Assembly (NCBI GenBank): GCA_016892645.1
Contig: JAFEMX010000004.1
Coordinates: 124,001-188,000, forward strand
Direction: 5' to 3'
Origin: Micrococcaceae bacterium RIT 802
GTDB taxonomy: Bacteria; Actinomycetota; Actinomycetes; Actinomycetales; Micrococcaceae
Length of the DNA stretch: 64,000 nt
Shown here: one piece after another, positions 46,127 to 55,566 of the stretch
How the letters are laid out: every line of letters begins with the position of its first letter
Position numbering within the stretch: the first letter of the stretch is position 1
Notes under the pieces: model-generated
Told to the model about the DNA's origin: nothing
Databases searched by the model: none
The model's input: the letters and a program-made list of their open reading frames with translations, nothing else
Translations under genes and position numbers: made by a program

Positions 46127-47329
46127 CTAGCTGGTTCCGCCGACGCCACGTTGGGCGGCCCGGACTGCCGCTTCGACGAAGAGCGAAACGGCTTCCGCAG
46201 GAGTACCAGTGGCAAAGACGTGCTTGCGGTAACGGGCTTGGTCCTCGGAGACCGGGTTGCCGGCGAGTTCGACCAGCCGTTCCGCTGCATCGGCCGGAGT
46301 CTCCTCCGCCCAGGTCGCCACATGGGATGCCAAGGGCCCGGTCTCCAGTCCCGCTCGGGTGCACAGGACCAGGGGCCTGTCGAGGCCCAGCGCATCCATT
46401 GCCATGGCGGACACGTCGGCAACGACGACGTCGGCTCGGGAAATACTCTCCACGGCGTTGATTCGACGGTCGAGTTCGTGGCCGGCGGCACGCGATGCGG
46501 TGGTGGCCAGCCGGCGCTTGATGCGAGCGAGGGCCAGCCCGTACTGCGACGAATGGGACCCGGACTTCGGGTGCGGGCGGAACACCAGCCGCACGCGTGG
46601 ATCGGCGAGTAGTGACTCCACCAGCTGCTCACCATGGGTGACCAGCGATCCGTAGGCCATACGGGGGCCATCGCCCTCCCACGTGGGGGCGTAGAGCACC
46701 GTGTGACGCGTATCGGCCGCGGGGGGACGAAGATCGGTCGACTCCGGAAGGGCCAGTTGCGGTCGGCCAACGCGGACCAGGTGCGTCGGGTCGATCCCCC
46801 GGACGTTCGCCAGAATCCGCTCCGCAGAGGCGTCGCCGGCGACGAATGCATAGTCATAGGCCTTGAGTTGGTTGGAGTACATGGAGCTCTTCTCGCTCTC
46901 TCCATGGCTCAAGTGCACGTGGACGGGCCCATTGATGCGCAGTGTCGTGAAATTGCTTTGGCTGTTATTCACGTAGAACACCAGGTGCACGTCATGGGAG
47001 GAAACGAATTGCTCAATGGTTGCAGAATCCGTGGCAAAGACCACGGCAAGCCGTGTCTGGGACGACAACGCCAGGGCAACCTCCGGATTCCGGACCAGCA
47101 GGGCGACGGGCCCGTCCGCCGCATCCAGCGCCTCCAAGGGCGGGAGCCACTGCCGGAGTTGGTAGGCGCTCGAGGGAACATCGGCGAAATACACGACAAA
47201 CGGTACCCGTGTACCGGCATCCGGGACACCCGCCGCTAGGGTACGTCTGGCGCGGGGTGTCTTGAGGGCAACGGCGAGCCGCTGGAATACTGCATGGGCG
47301 ATACGGGGGAGTCGTTCGAACGCAGACAT
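46127..47329 (-). CDS. CDP-glycerol glycerophosphotransferase-like protein
   Basis: A 400-residue GT-B-type protein related to the TagB/TagF family. ATG 47329 was chosen; the longer frame to 47629 crosses the divergent gene's start. Seen: HVHLSHGESEKSS near 150 (the HG catalytic pair), VRVGRPQL near 205, VLYAPTWEGDGP near 232, FRPHPKSGS near 271 and ADVVVADVSAMAMDALGLDRP near 315. The usual TDYSS motif is replaced by ADVSA, so it is a divergent subgroup. It is alone on the minus strand within the cluster and may have its own promoter in the 98-base divergent region. Confidence 0.78.
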   Translation of the reverse strand: MSAFERLPRIAHAVFQRLAVALKTPRARRTLAAGVPDAGTRVPFVVYFADVPSSAYQLRQWLPPLEALDAADGPVALLVRNPEVALALSSQTRLAVVFATDSATIEQFVSSHDVHLVFYVNNSQSNFTTLRINGPVHVHLSHGESEKSSMYSNQLKAYDYAFVAGDASAERILANVRGIDPTHLVRVGRPQLALPESTDLRPPAADTRHTVLYAPTWEGDGPRMAYGSLVTHGEQLVESLLADPRVRLVFRPHPKSGSHSSQYGLALARIKRRLATTASRAAGHELDRRINAVESISRADVVVADVSAMAMDALGLDRPLVLCTRAGLETGPLASHVATWAEETPADAAERLVELAGNPVSEDQARYRKHVFATGTPAEAVSLFVEAAVRAAQRGVGGTS

Positions 47330-47427
47330 GAGACCCAGCTTAGGTGTTCGCCATGCTTGCCCTGCTAATCTGGTCTGCTGAACCGGGGGCAGGAGTGTAC
47401 ACACGAGTTGATTCAGGAAGGAACCAC

Positions 47428-48873
47428 ATGCGGAGCTGGCGCAGTGCGGTCGCGGCAAAGGTGCCGCCACAATTGTTGCGCGGTGCCGCGCCCCTCCTGA
47501 CGAAAACCCGTCGGCCCGTCCGGAAGCCGAACCCTCCGGAACCCCTGACGGGGGCCCGGGATTTTCGGCACCATAATGGTTTGGTCCTCCGGCAGTTCCT
47601 GGCAGATTCCTCCTTTGCCTATTGGACAACGGTCCAGGACGGCATCGAAGTCCACATGCTCGATCAAGCGTCGATCACCGTGGACGAGGTCCACCATGCA
47701 CTCAAGGAGTCAACGTTGGAGGTGCTCCTGGCGAGTCGCCCTTCAACCGGCGGTTATTCCTTCAGCCTCAGCGCGCACACGACCGGTGACTACGCCATCG
47801 ATCGGGCCCTGGCGGCGGTCCTGCACATTCCGGAACAGGACGCAACCCCTCGATTGCACGACGTGTTGGAGGTTTCGTTCGACGTGGACCTCGTTTATAC
47901 CTGGGTCGACGGTACGGACCCCGGTTGGAAGAGCCAACGGCGGGAGGCCGAGGCGCTGGAGAGCGGTCCCCTGATCCGCACCTCTAACGATGATGGACGC
48001 TTTGCGACCCACGATGAACTGCGGTACTCACTACGCTCCATCGAGTACTTTGCGCCATGGGTCCGCAGGATCTTCATCGTCACCGCCGGTCACCTGCCCG
48101 CGTGGCTCGATACCGCAGACGACAGGATTCAGGTGATCGGGCATGATCAGATCTTCGAAGACCCAGCGAATCTTCCGACTTTCAACTCGCATGCCATCGA
48201 AGCCCAACTCCATAGGATTCCCGGGTTGGCCGAACATTTCATCTACATGAACGACGACGTGTTTCTCGGCCAATCCGCCAGCCCCGGGGATTTCTTCACC
48301 CCTGCTGGGCAGCCGCGCTTCTTCCTCTCGCAACAGCCCATCCGCCGCGAGGGCGAGCAGGAACTCCCCATCGACATCGCAGCCAAGAACAACCGCAGCA
48401 TCATCGAGGCGCGGTTTGGCCGGACGGTATCGCGGAAATTCAAGCACGCCCCTCACGCCCAACGCCGGTCGACGCTTGAACTGATCGCCGCCGATAACCC
48501 CGAGGCAGTCGCCAGGACCGCAGCCGCACGATTCCGCAGCCCAACCGACGTGTCCATCCCCTCCTCGTTGGCGCACTATTATGGATTGGGTCTGGGTACT
48601 GCGGTGCCCTCCGAGATCGGTTACGCCTACACCGACATCTCACACCGCGACGCGCAACTCAGGCTGCTGAGGATGCTGCGCAGAGGATTGCCGAAGGCCT
48701 TCTGCCTCAATGAGGTCCAAGCCGGGAACAAGAGAGGCCGCTCTGGGGAAACCGCGAGAATGCTGGCGCACTTCCTACCACGGGCCTTCCCGGTGCCGGC
48801 CACCCACGAACGCGGGCCCGAGTCACCACCATCCGTCAAGAGCCAGTCGACTGGGATAGAAGGTCAGCACTAG
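47428..48873 (+). CDS. Stealth-family sugar-phosphate transferase
   Basis: A 481-residue Stealth protein. Such enzymes transfer hexose 1-phosphate to make phosphodiester-linked capsules or wall polymers. Start ATG 47428 has AGGAAGGAACC upstream; the longer frame from 47344 lacks one. The conserved regions are in order: CR1 DLVYTWVDGTDPGW near 154-167, CR2 with HDELRYSLRSIEYFAPW near 193, CR3 with EHFIYMNDDVFLG near 267, and CR4 with the DISHRD/NEVQ region near 410-435. The 153-residue N-terminal part is less conserved. With the TagF-type genes it suggests a sugar-1-phosphate and glycerol-phosphate polymer. Confidence 0.88.
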   Translation: MRSWRSAVAAKVPPQLLRGAAPLLTKTRRPVRKPNPPEPLTGARDFRHHNGLVLRQFLADSSFAYWTTVQDGIEVHMLDQASITVDEVHHALKESTLEVLLASRPSTGGYSFSLSAHTTGDYAIDRALAAVLHIPEQDATPRLHDVLEVSFDVDLVYTWVDGTDPGWKSQRREAEALESGPLIRTSNDDGRFATHDELRYSLRSIEYFAPWVRRIFIVTAGHLPAWLDTADDRIQVIGHDQIFEDPANLPTFNSHAIEAQLHRIPGLAEHFIYMNDDVFLGQSASPGDFFTPAGQPRFFLSQQPIRREGEQELPIDIAAKNNRSIIEARFGRTVSRKFKHAPHAQRRSTLELIAADNPEAVARTAAARFRSPTDVSIPSSLAHYYGLGLGTAVPSEIGYAYTDISHRDAQLRLLRMLRRGLPKAFCLNEVQAGNKRGRSGETARMLAHFLPRAFPVPATHERGPESPPSVKSQSTGIEGQH

Positions 48874-50969
48874 TGGCCACGAGCACGCCAAGCACGAAGA
48901 ACCAGCAACCGGTCATCGACCAGCCCAAAACCAGCGGCTTCCGTCCCGATATCCAAGGACTTCGCGCCCTCGCAGTATCCTTGGTGGTGATCTACCACCT
49001 GTGGCCGCATGGCCTGACGGGTGGATTCGCCGGGGTGGATGTCTTCTTCGTCATTTCGGGCTTCCTCATCACCTCCCACCTGATGAAGGCGCCTCCGCGG
49101 ACCGGCGCCGATTTCGCGGCCTTCTGGGCGCGCAGAATTCGCCGGCTTCTTCCTGCAGCGTTCGTGGTACTTGCCGTGACGGCCGCGGCTGTCAGGTTCC
49201 TGGCTCCCGAGACGCAGTGGAAGGACGCCGGATGGCAAATCGTTTCCGCTGCCTTCTATGTGCAGAACTGGGTCCTGGCCGCCACCAGCGTCGACTACCT
49301 GGCGGCGGATGACGCTGCATCACCGGTCCAGCATTTCTGGTCGCTCTCGGTCGAGGAACAGTTCTACCTGTTGTGGCCCATCATCATCGGCGTTGCGGCA
49401 TGGATCGCCGTTCGCCGCGCCACCGACCTGAGGAAGATCGTCCGGTGGGCGATCCTCGCCGTCGTGGTCGTTTCTCTGGTCTTCTCCGTGTACTTCACGG
49501 CAACCAATCCGGGCCCCGCCTACTTCGTAACGCCCACGCGCATGTGGGAACTGGCTCTCGGCGGACTGGCCGCGGTGATTGCGGCACCCACGGGATTCTG
49601 GGGCCGGATCCGCGTCCGGGCCATTGCCTCGTGGGCAGGTATCGCCGGCATCGTATTGACGGGCCTGTCCTTTACCGGGGAGACACCGTTCCCCAGTTAC
49701 CAGGCCCTCTTGCCGGTTGGCGCGACCGCGCTGATCCTGTGGGCAAAACCCGAAGGACGTTGGTCCCCGGCACCGCTCCTGGGATTTCGCCCGGTGCAGT
49801 ATCTAGGGGATATTTCATATTCGGTCTACCTCTGGCACTGGCCAATGATCGCCCTCCTACCGCTGGTGAGCGGATCCTTGGGCCCCCTCGACAAGGCTGC
49901 GATTGTCATCCTGACCCTCGTCCTGGCAGGTCTGACGAAGACCTTCGTGGAAGATCGGTTCCGCTTTACCCGCGTGCTGAAGCGGGTTGGCGGGACGTAC
50001 CGTTTTGCGGCGGCCGGCATGGTCGTCCTGCTGCTGGTCGGTGGGGGAATCGTCTGGGAAAGCAACGTCAGGATCAGCACGGCCGCCGACAATGCCGCCT
50101 CGGCAGAAGCCAATGCAGGCCCGTGCTTCGGTGCGCGCGCGGCGATCCGTGGGTTCGAGGAATGCCCGCAGGACAACGCTGGCCCCATGGTCCCGGAGCC
50201 GGCCTTGGCCAAGGACGATAAGTCCGCGGCCTACGCTGATGGTTGCTGGTCGAATCAGCCGTTCACCGAACGCCCCACGTGCACCTACGGAGACGGTCCG
50301 ACGCGTGTCGCGCTCGTGGGCAACTCCCATGCCGGCCACTGGTTGCCCGCACTGCAGAAGATCGCCAAGGAGAAGGGGTGGACGATCACGACATTCCTCG
50401 TTTCGCGCTGCAACCCCTCCGACGCTCGCCAGAAATTCGATACCACCGCCAAGTCCGAGGCCTGCTACCAGTACGGCCAGTGGGTGCTGGACCAAACAGC
50501 CCACGGCCAATTCGACCGGATCATCACCTCCGAACGTCAGTCGGTACCTATCGAGGGCACGTCATGGTCGACGACGGAGGAGCCGGCCGTGCAGGGGTAC
50601 AGCTCCTACCTGAAAAAATGGACGGCAGGCGGCACACCCGTCACCGTTATCCGTGATGTTCCCTATCCGGGCAATGTGATTTCCAATATCCCCGACTGCC
50701 TCGCCGAGCACACCAACAATTACGCCGCCTGCTCGGGTACGCCCCAGTCATGGGAGTGGATGGATCCGCTGGCCACGGCCGCCAAGGCATTGAATTCCCC
50801 GAACGTCAGTGTCGTGAACATGGAAAAGTATTTCTGCATCGACGGAAAATGCCCCGCCGTCATCGGGGGAGTCGTGACCTACTTCGATGGATCGCACATC
50901 ACGGCCACGTATGGTCGGACGTTGGCCGGACCACTGGGTAAGGAACTCGAAACTGCGGCCAAAAAATGA
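48873..50969 (+). CDS. OafA-type acyltransferase with SGNH domain
   Basis: A 698-residue membrane O-acyltransferase. GTG 48873 overlaps the Stealth stop by one base. The first 390 residues are acyltransferase-3: FRPDIQGLRALAVSLVVIYHLWPH (24-47), GGFAGVDVFFVISGFLIT near 50, SLSVEEQFYLLWP near 153 and some ten membrane segments. After the last one a periplasmic-side SGNH domain follows, with the Ser in VGNSHAGHW near 480 and DGSHIT near 671 as the Asp-His pair. It probably acetylates the polymer outside the cell, like OatA/OafA. Confidence 0.92.
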   Translation: MATSTPSTKNQQPVIDQPKTSGFRPDIQGLRALAVSLVVIYHLWPHGLTGGFAGVDVFFVISGFLITSHLMKAPPRTGADFAAFWARRIRRLLPAAFVVLAVTAAAVRFLAPETQWKDAGWQIVSAAFYVQNWVLAATSVDYLAADDAASPVQHFWSLSVEEQFYLLWPIIIGVAAWIAVRRATDLRKIVRWAILAVVVVSLVFSVYFTATNPGPAYFVTPTRMWELALGGLAAVIAAPTGFWGRIRVRAIASWAGIAGIVLTGLSFTGETPFPSYQALLPVGATALILWAKPEGRWSPAPLLGFRPVQYLGDISYSVYLWHWPMIALLPLVSGSLGPLDKAAIVILTLVLAGLTKTFVEDRFRFTRVLKRVGGTYRFAAAGMVVLLLVGGGIVWESNVRISTAADNAASAEANAGPCFGARAAIRGFEECPQDNAGPMVPEPALAKDDKSAAYADGCWSNQPFTERPTCTYGDGPTRVALVGNSHAGHWLPALQKIAKEKGWTITTFLVSRCNPSDARQKFDTTAKSEACYQYGQWVLDQTAHGQFDRIITSERQSVPIEGTSWSTTEEPAVQGYSSYLKKWTAGGTPVTVIRDVPYPGNVISNIPDCLAEHTNNYAACSGTPQSWEWMDPLATAAKALNSPNVSVVNMEKYFCIDGKCPAVIGGVVTYFDGSHITATYGRTLAGPLGKELETAAKK

Positions 50970-51041
50970 TCAGTAGCTTCACCCAATCCGAAGAATTTGA
51001 CGTTCGAAAACGAGCAACGACAGCAGGAAACGAGGATCCGA

Positions 51042-54000
51042 GTGAATAACGCCGTGGACATCGGAGCCTTCTCCTTTCAGAGGGCGCGCGCCCTGGCCTC
51101 ACGGGTGAAGTCGGCGAGAAAGCGCGTCAGGCCGGTAGCGGCGTTCGAGCAGATTCGCTATGGACAAAATGGCACGCGCCTGGAAATATCCGCATCCTTC
51201 AGCGACGGGCCGGCACCCAGCCACCTCGTCGTTTGGGCTGGCCATGAGCTGCTTTCTGAGTCAGCAGTACGTGTCAGCGAGCGGCCCACAACCGGCGATC
51301 GGCACTATGTCGGTGACATCGACCTGAGGCATGTCTTGCGTGGTTGGAACACCACGGAGTGGCCAGACCGGGAAGACATCGAAGACGCCAAGGCGCGGGA
51401 CTCCGATATTGCGAAACCGGCTGCCGAATCAGAGCTCGTCCCAATGCTGGAGGATGCCGAAGGGAACAAGCTGCCGGAATCCGTTCTCGACACGGCAGAC
51501 CACGGCGGCTTGCTGGTCAGTGGGATCGCCAATGTCTACTGGAAATTCAACGCCGCTGCCGAAGCCGTTCCCCCGGGCTCCTCCCGGGTCTGCATTCCCG
51601 GACAGGAGGGTCTGCTCACTGGGCGGGAGCTCCGGTCGCTGCTCAACGAAGCAGCCCTTGATCCCTCGACCGTTGTTTCCTATCACCGCGGCGTCGGTCG
51701 TTACCGAGATACCCACTGGGAAACGTTGAAAGGCATCGAGGGGCCCGATGGATCCATCCATCCCTATGTCAACCGCAAGGGATACGCAGCCCTGGCGATG
51801 AACCGGGCACTCAAGCCGTCCATCCAAACCGTGTCCCACGTGGTGACCGCTTCCGAAGGCCGGCTACGCCTCCAGGGTGTGGCACGGACACGCCACAGCA
51901 GGATCAGCCGGGCGCGACTGTTGGTGGTGGGCAGGCGGGACCATCAGACCTTCGTAGGCGGCGCCGATTTCGTCCTGGACGTTGAAAAGACGGCCGCCGA
52001 CTTCGGGCGCGGTCACTACGCATTTTCCGCTGAACTGGACTTCGGCGCCGCAGACTGGTCCGGCGTCAATAGTGCTGACAACTACGATCTGCTGTGGGAA
52101 TTCGTGTTGGAGGGCGGCACCGAATCCCACCGCGTCCGGGTGAATCGCACTCCCTACGCCGTCCGCACCACCACGCGGGCCGGAACGGTTGTGCGCGGTG
52201 ACCAGACCCTCGTCGTCAACCCTTACTTCACCTTCAAGGCCAAGGCAACCTCCCTCATTTTGGAAGTTGTCGATACGGAGGCTTTCCGGGTTCTGGGGGA
52301 TTTCAAGCCGGCGATCGACCGCGCCGGGCGAGGGCGACGGCGCCCCATCTGGCTGGTGGGCGAACTCCCGTACAAGGCCCAGGACAACGGTCTCCACTTC
52401 TTCAGGTACCTGCGTCGCGAACACCCGGAAATCGACGCCTACTACGTCATCGACAAGAGCTCACCAGAGATCCAAAACCTGAACGGACTGGACCACGTGC
52501 TGGACTGGGGCAGCCGCGAGCACTTCATGGTGGCCCTGCAGGCAGACAAGTTCATCGGCACGCATCATGCGGAATACCTCTTCCCTACCCGCCACCCCGA
52601 TTTCACCCGCAAAGCCCACGGCGCACGGGTATTCCTACAACACGGGGTCATGGGAACCAAGTGGATGGTTCCCAACTACGGCAAGCGTTCCGCCGGCTTC
52701 TCCACGGATCTATTCCTGGTGTCGTCGACGCGAGAACAGCAATACATCGTGCGCGATTTCGGGTATGACCCCGAGGAGACGGCAGTGACCGGGCTACCCC
52801 GCTACGACGCGCTCTTCGCCGACGACGTGCCGCTACTGCCCCGCCAGCTGCTGGTCATCCCCACCTGGCGGGACTGGTTGCAGGACGACGAGATGTTTGC
52901 CGGGTCGGAATACTTCCAGACGTGGAGCAGCTTTCTGCACAGCCCAGAGCTCGCCGAACTGGTCGACGCCCACGGGTTCGAGGTCGTCTTTTGCCTTCAT
53001 CCCAACATGCAACGTTTTCGCAGCCACTTCGAAGACGCTCCGGCACGGATCGTGGCGCAAGGTGAGATCGACGTCCAGCAGCTCATGAAACAGAGCGCGG
53101 CCATGGTCACCGACTATTCCAGCGTGGGATTCGATTTCAGTTTCCTGGGGCGTCCCGTCTTCTACCTGCAGTTCGACCGAATTCGGTTCCTGGGCCGGAA
53201 CGGATCCCATCTGGACCTGGACCGTGAATTACCCGGGGAAATCAGCTCGACCGTCCCGCGCTTGTTCGAACAACTCAGGTCGTCGTTGAGCCGTGGCCTG
53301 ACCATGACCGATGAGTCCCGCCGCCGAGCCCAGAAGTTCCTCGATCATCGGGACCGGGACAATTGTGCTCGCGTATTCGAGGCGGTGCAGTCGGCGCACA
53401 CTCGCCAGGGCCCCCTCTCGGCGGTCGCCTCTTCGGAGCTCGTCGACCGCGTGGAAAACCGTCTACGGCGCAACCGGTACTATTTCCCGGCAATGAAGGC
53501 CATGCAGCGGATCGTCCAACGATTCCCCATGCAGCGCGGCCTGATGGTCTTCGAATCAGGATTGGGAAAACAATACGCTGATTCCCCGCGCTACCTCTAT
53601 GAGGAGCTCCTCCGGCGCGGAGACACCCGGCCCAAGGTGTGGATCTACTCCGGAAGGCAAGAATTCCCGGATCAAGGGACCCGGATCGTCAAGCGGTTGT
53701 CGCCGTCGTATTTCTGGTATTTGGCGCGGGCCAACTACTGGATCACCAACCAGAACCTGCCCTTCTATATGACCCGACGGCGCAACGCGACCTACCTGCA
53801 GACCTGGCACGGAACGCCGTTGAAGCACATGCTGCACGACCTCGATGAGATCCATGGCCGGGATGAGGGCTACCTGACGCGCGTGGACCGGGCGATTTCC
53901 CAATGGACCCACTTGTTGTCGCCGAGCCCCTACGCCACCGAGGTGATGCGTAGTGCCTTTGCCTACGACGGCGAAGTGGTCGAGGAGGGGTACCCCCGTA

Positions 54001-54635
54001 ACGACGTCTTCTTCGGCACCGACCTCCAGGAGCGGACGTCGACCATTCGCGGCCGCCTGGGAATCCACCCCACTGCGAAGGTCGTCCTCTATGCGCCCAC
54101 GTTCCGGGACAACGCGTCGACCGGCCGCGGCAAGTTCACCTTCGAGCTCCCGTTCGATCTCGAGGACTTCGACAGGGAGTTTGGACATGACACGGTCCTG
54201 CTGCTGCGCATGCACGTGTTGATCGCCAACGCCATCGATATTCCCGAGGAACTAAGCGGTCGCATCATCGATGCCTCGCGGTACCCGGAAATCCAGGAAC
54301 TCTACCTGGCCAGCGATGCGCTGGTCACTGATTATTCGTCCGTCTTCTTCGACTTCGCCACGCTGGGCCGCCCGATCGTGTTTTACGCCTACGATCTCGA
54401 CCTGTACCGCGATACCTTGCGCGGCTTCTATCTGGACTACCTGGAGGAAGTCCCAGGGCCGGTCGTCGAAACCCAGGAGGGGCTCTTCGATGCACTCCGA
54501 GGGGCATTGCTCGGAGACAGGCAAGACGACGGACGATACGAGGGCTTCGTGCGGCGGTTCGCACCACTGGACGACGGGCAGGCGGCCCGCCGTGTCGTGG
54601 ACCGTGTGTTGGGCGTGGAGGACTCCTCATCCTGA
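51042..54635 (+). CDS. Tandem-domain CDP-glycerol glycerophosphotransferase
   Basis: Predicted 1197 residues from GTG 51042, with GAGGA five bases upstream; TTG 50997 is also in frame. The N-terminal 400 residues are beta-rich and not catalytic-looking. Two TagF-type domains follow: the first has LQHGVMGTKW (His534) and VTDYSSVGFDF near 690, the second TWHGTPLKHM (Trp922, His923) and VTDYSSVFFDF near 1096. Both keep the His and the TDYSS binding motif, so both could be active, perhaps as primase and polymerase or for two acceptors. The two copies differ enough (QHGVMGT versus WHGTPLK) to suggest distinct roles. Last gene of the cluster. Confidence 0.9.
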   Translation: MNNAVDIGAFSFQRARALASRVKSARKRVRPVAAFEQIRYGQNGTRLEISASFSDGPAPSHLVVWAGHELLSESAVRVSERPTTGDRHYVGDIDLRHVLRGWNTTEWPDREDIEDAKARDSDIAKPAAESELVPMLEDAEGNKLPESVLDTADHGGLLVSGIANVYWKFNAAAEAVPPGSSRVCIPGQEGLLTGRELRSLLNEAALDPSTVVSYHRGVGRYRDTHWETLKGIEGPDGSIHPYVNRKGYAALAMNRALKPSIQTVSHVVTASEGRLRLQGVARTRHSRISRARLLVVGRRDHQTFVGGADFVLDVEKTAADFGRGHYAFSAELDFGAADWSGVNSADNYDLLWEFVLEGGTESHRVRVNRTPYAVRTTTRAGTVVRGDQTLVVNPYFTFKAKATSLILEVVDTEAFRVLGDFKPAIDRAGRGRRRPIWLVGELPYKAQDNGLHFFRYLRREHPEIDAYYVIDKSSPEIQNLNGLDHVLDWGSREHFMVALQADKFIGTHHAEYLFPTRHPDFTRKAHGARVFLQHGVMGTKWMVPNYGKRSAGFSTDLFLVSSTREQQYIVRDFGYDPEETAVTGLPRYDALFADDVPLLPRQLLVIPTWRDWLQDDEMFAGSEYFQTWSSFLHSPELAELVDAHGFEVVFCLHPNMQRFRSHFEDAPARIVAQGEIDVQQLMKQSAAMVTDYSSVGFDFSFLGRPVFYLQFDRIRFLGRNGSHLDLDRELPGEISSTVPRLFEQLRSSLSRGLTMTDESRRRAQKFLDHRDRDNCARVFEAVQSAHTRQGPLSAVASSELVDRVENRLRRNRYYFPAMKAMQRIVQRFPMQRGLMVFESGLGKQYADSPRYLYEELLRRGDTRPKVWIYSGRQEFPDQGTRIVKRLSPSYFWYLARANYWITNQNLPFYMTRRRNATYLQTWHGTPLKHMLHDLDEIHGRDEGYLTRVDRAISQWTHLLSPSPYATEVMRSAFAYDGEVVEEGYPRNDVFFGTDLQERTSTIRGRLGIHPTAKVVLYAPTFRDNASTGRGKFTFELPFDLEDFDREFGHDTVLLLRMHVLIANAIDIPEELSGRIIDASRYPEIQELYLASDALVTDYSSVFFDFATLGRPIVFYAYDLDLYRDTLRGFYLDYLEEVPGPVVETQEGLFDALRGALLGDRQDDGRYEGFVRRFAPLDDGQAARRVVDRVLGVEDSSS

Positions 54636-54671
54636 GGGGTGGCAAGAAGTGCTCGGAGTCGCGCCGTCAGT

Positions 54672-54701
54672 TTGGGTGCGACGCGGTCATCGGGCTATGA
54701 T
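54672..54701 (+). promoter_or_regulatory. Promoter of the DUF177-rpmF-rnc-mutM operon
   Basis: A -35-like TTGGGT (54672-54677), an 18-base spacer and a -10-like TATGAT (54696-54701) give a good sigma-70-type promoter. Expected transcription start near 54708, about 26 bases before the proposed AUU start of the DUF177 gene. Confidence 0.6.
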
Positions 54702-54733
54702 GTAATGTCGGTCTTTGTTCTACAGGAGTACTC

Positions 54734-55351
54734 ATTAGCGAAAAGCGTTCAGATCTTCCGTCGTCACACGGATTAGATCGCAGCTCGCCGTTGGTCTTTT
54801 CGGCCAGGGAATTCGGGGGTCCCCCCGGTTCCATGAAGACTCTTGAACGGACCGTGCCCGCTCCGCGTGAAATGGGGGCGGCACTGATCGGAATCGAAGA
54901 GGGATCGAATATAGATCTGGATCTTCGATTCGAGGCCGTACACGAGGGAATCTTGGTTTCCGGGACGGCATTCTCGGAAGTTTCCGGGGAATGTGGCCGG
55001 TGCCTGGAGCCCATCGCGTACGACCTCGAGTCCGACATACAGGAGCTGTTCTTCTTTGAGGGCAATGAGTTGCCCGAGGAGGAGGATACCGACCAGCACC
55101 AGATCATCGATGATTACATCGACCTGGAGCCGGTGCTCCGGAACGCAGTGGTGACCGCGCTGCCGTTCCAACCGGTGTGCAGGGAGAACTGCGAAGGCCT
55201 TTGCGTCGAATGTGGTATCCGCCTTGCGGACGAACCTGGTCACCACCATGAGATCCTAGATCCCCGCTGGGCAGCCCTAACCGGGTTGACCGGCACCGTC
55301 GCAGACCCTGCGGCATCGAGTACAGATTCAGTCGAGAGAGAAGAGAGTTAG
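54734..55351 (+). CDS. DUF177 (YceD-like) protein
   Basis: A DUF177 protein, normally encoded directly before rpmF; in other bacteria it is linked to 23S rRNA/ribosome assembly. About 205 residues if it starts at ATT 54734, which has AGGAG six bases upstream; the first usual start codon is TTG 54791, with no ribosome site, giving 186 residues. Family signs: [17 protein letters not shown] near the start, [11 protein letters not shown] with a CxxC pair, an acidic middle, and [13 protein letters not shown], a cysteine-rich motif that could bind a metal. It is followed by rpmF after two bases. Confidence 0.88.
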   Translation: MSEKRSDLPSSHGLDRSSPLVFSAREFGGPPGSMKTLERTVPAPREMGAALIGIEEGSNIDLDLRFEAVHEGILVSGTAFSEVSGECGRCLEPIAYDLESDIQELFFFEGNELPEEEDTDQHQIIDDYIDLEPVLRNAVVTALPFQPVCRENCEGLCVECGIRLADEPGHHHEILDPRWAALTGLTGTVADPAASSTDSVEREES

Positions 55352-55353
55352 CC

Positions 55354-55557
55354 GTGGCTGTTCCCAAGCGGAAGATGTCCCGCTCGAATACCCGCGCCCG
55401 TCGGTCCCAGTGGAAGGCAACTGCGCCTAACCTGGTCAAGACCGTTGAGAACGGCCGCGTGACCTACAGCCTGCCGCACCAGGCCAAGGTCGTGACCGAC
55501 TCCGCCGGCACCGAGCTGTTCCTTGAATACAAGGGGCGCAAGGTAGCAGACGCTTAA
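55354..55557 (+). CDS. rpmF: 50S ribosomal protein L32
   Basis: 67 residues from GTG 55354, starting [20 protein letters not shown], the signature of L32. It has no cysteines, so it is the zinc-free form common in actinobacteria. It lies between the DUF177 gene and rnc in the conserved operon. Confidence 0.97.
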   Translation: MAVPKRKMSRSNTRARRSQWKATAPNLVKTVENGRVTYSLPHQAKVVTDSAGTELFLEYKGRKVADA

Positions 55558-55566
55558 CCACGTTTG

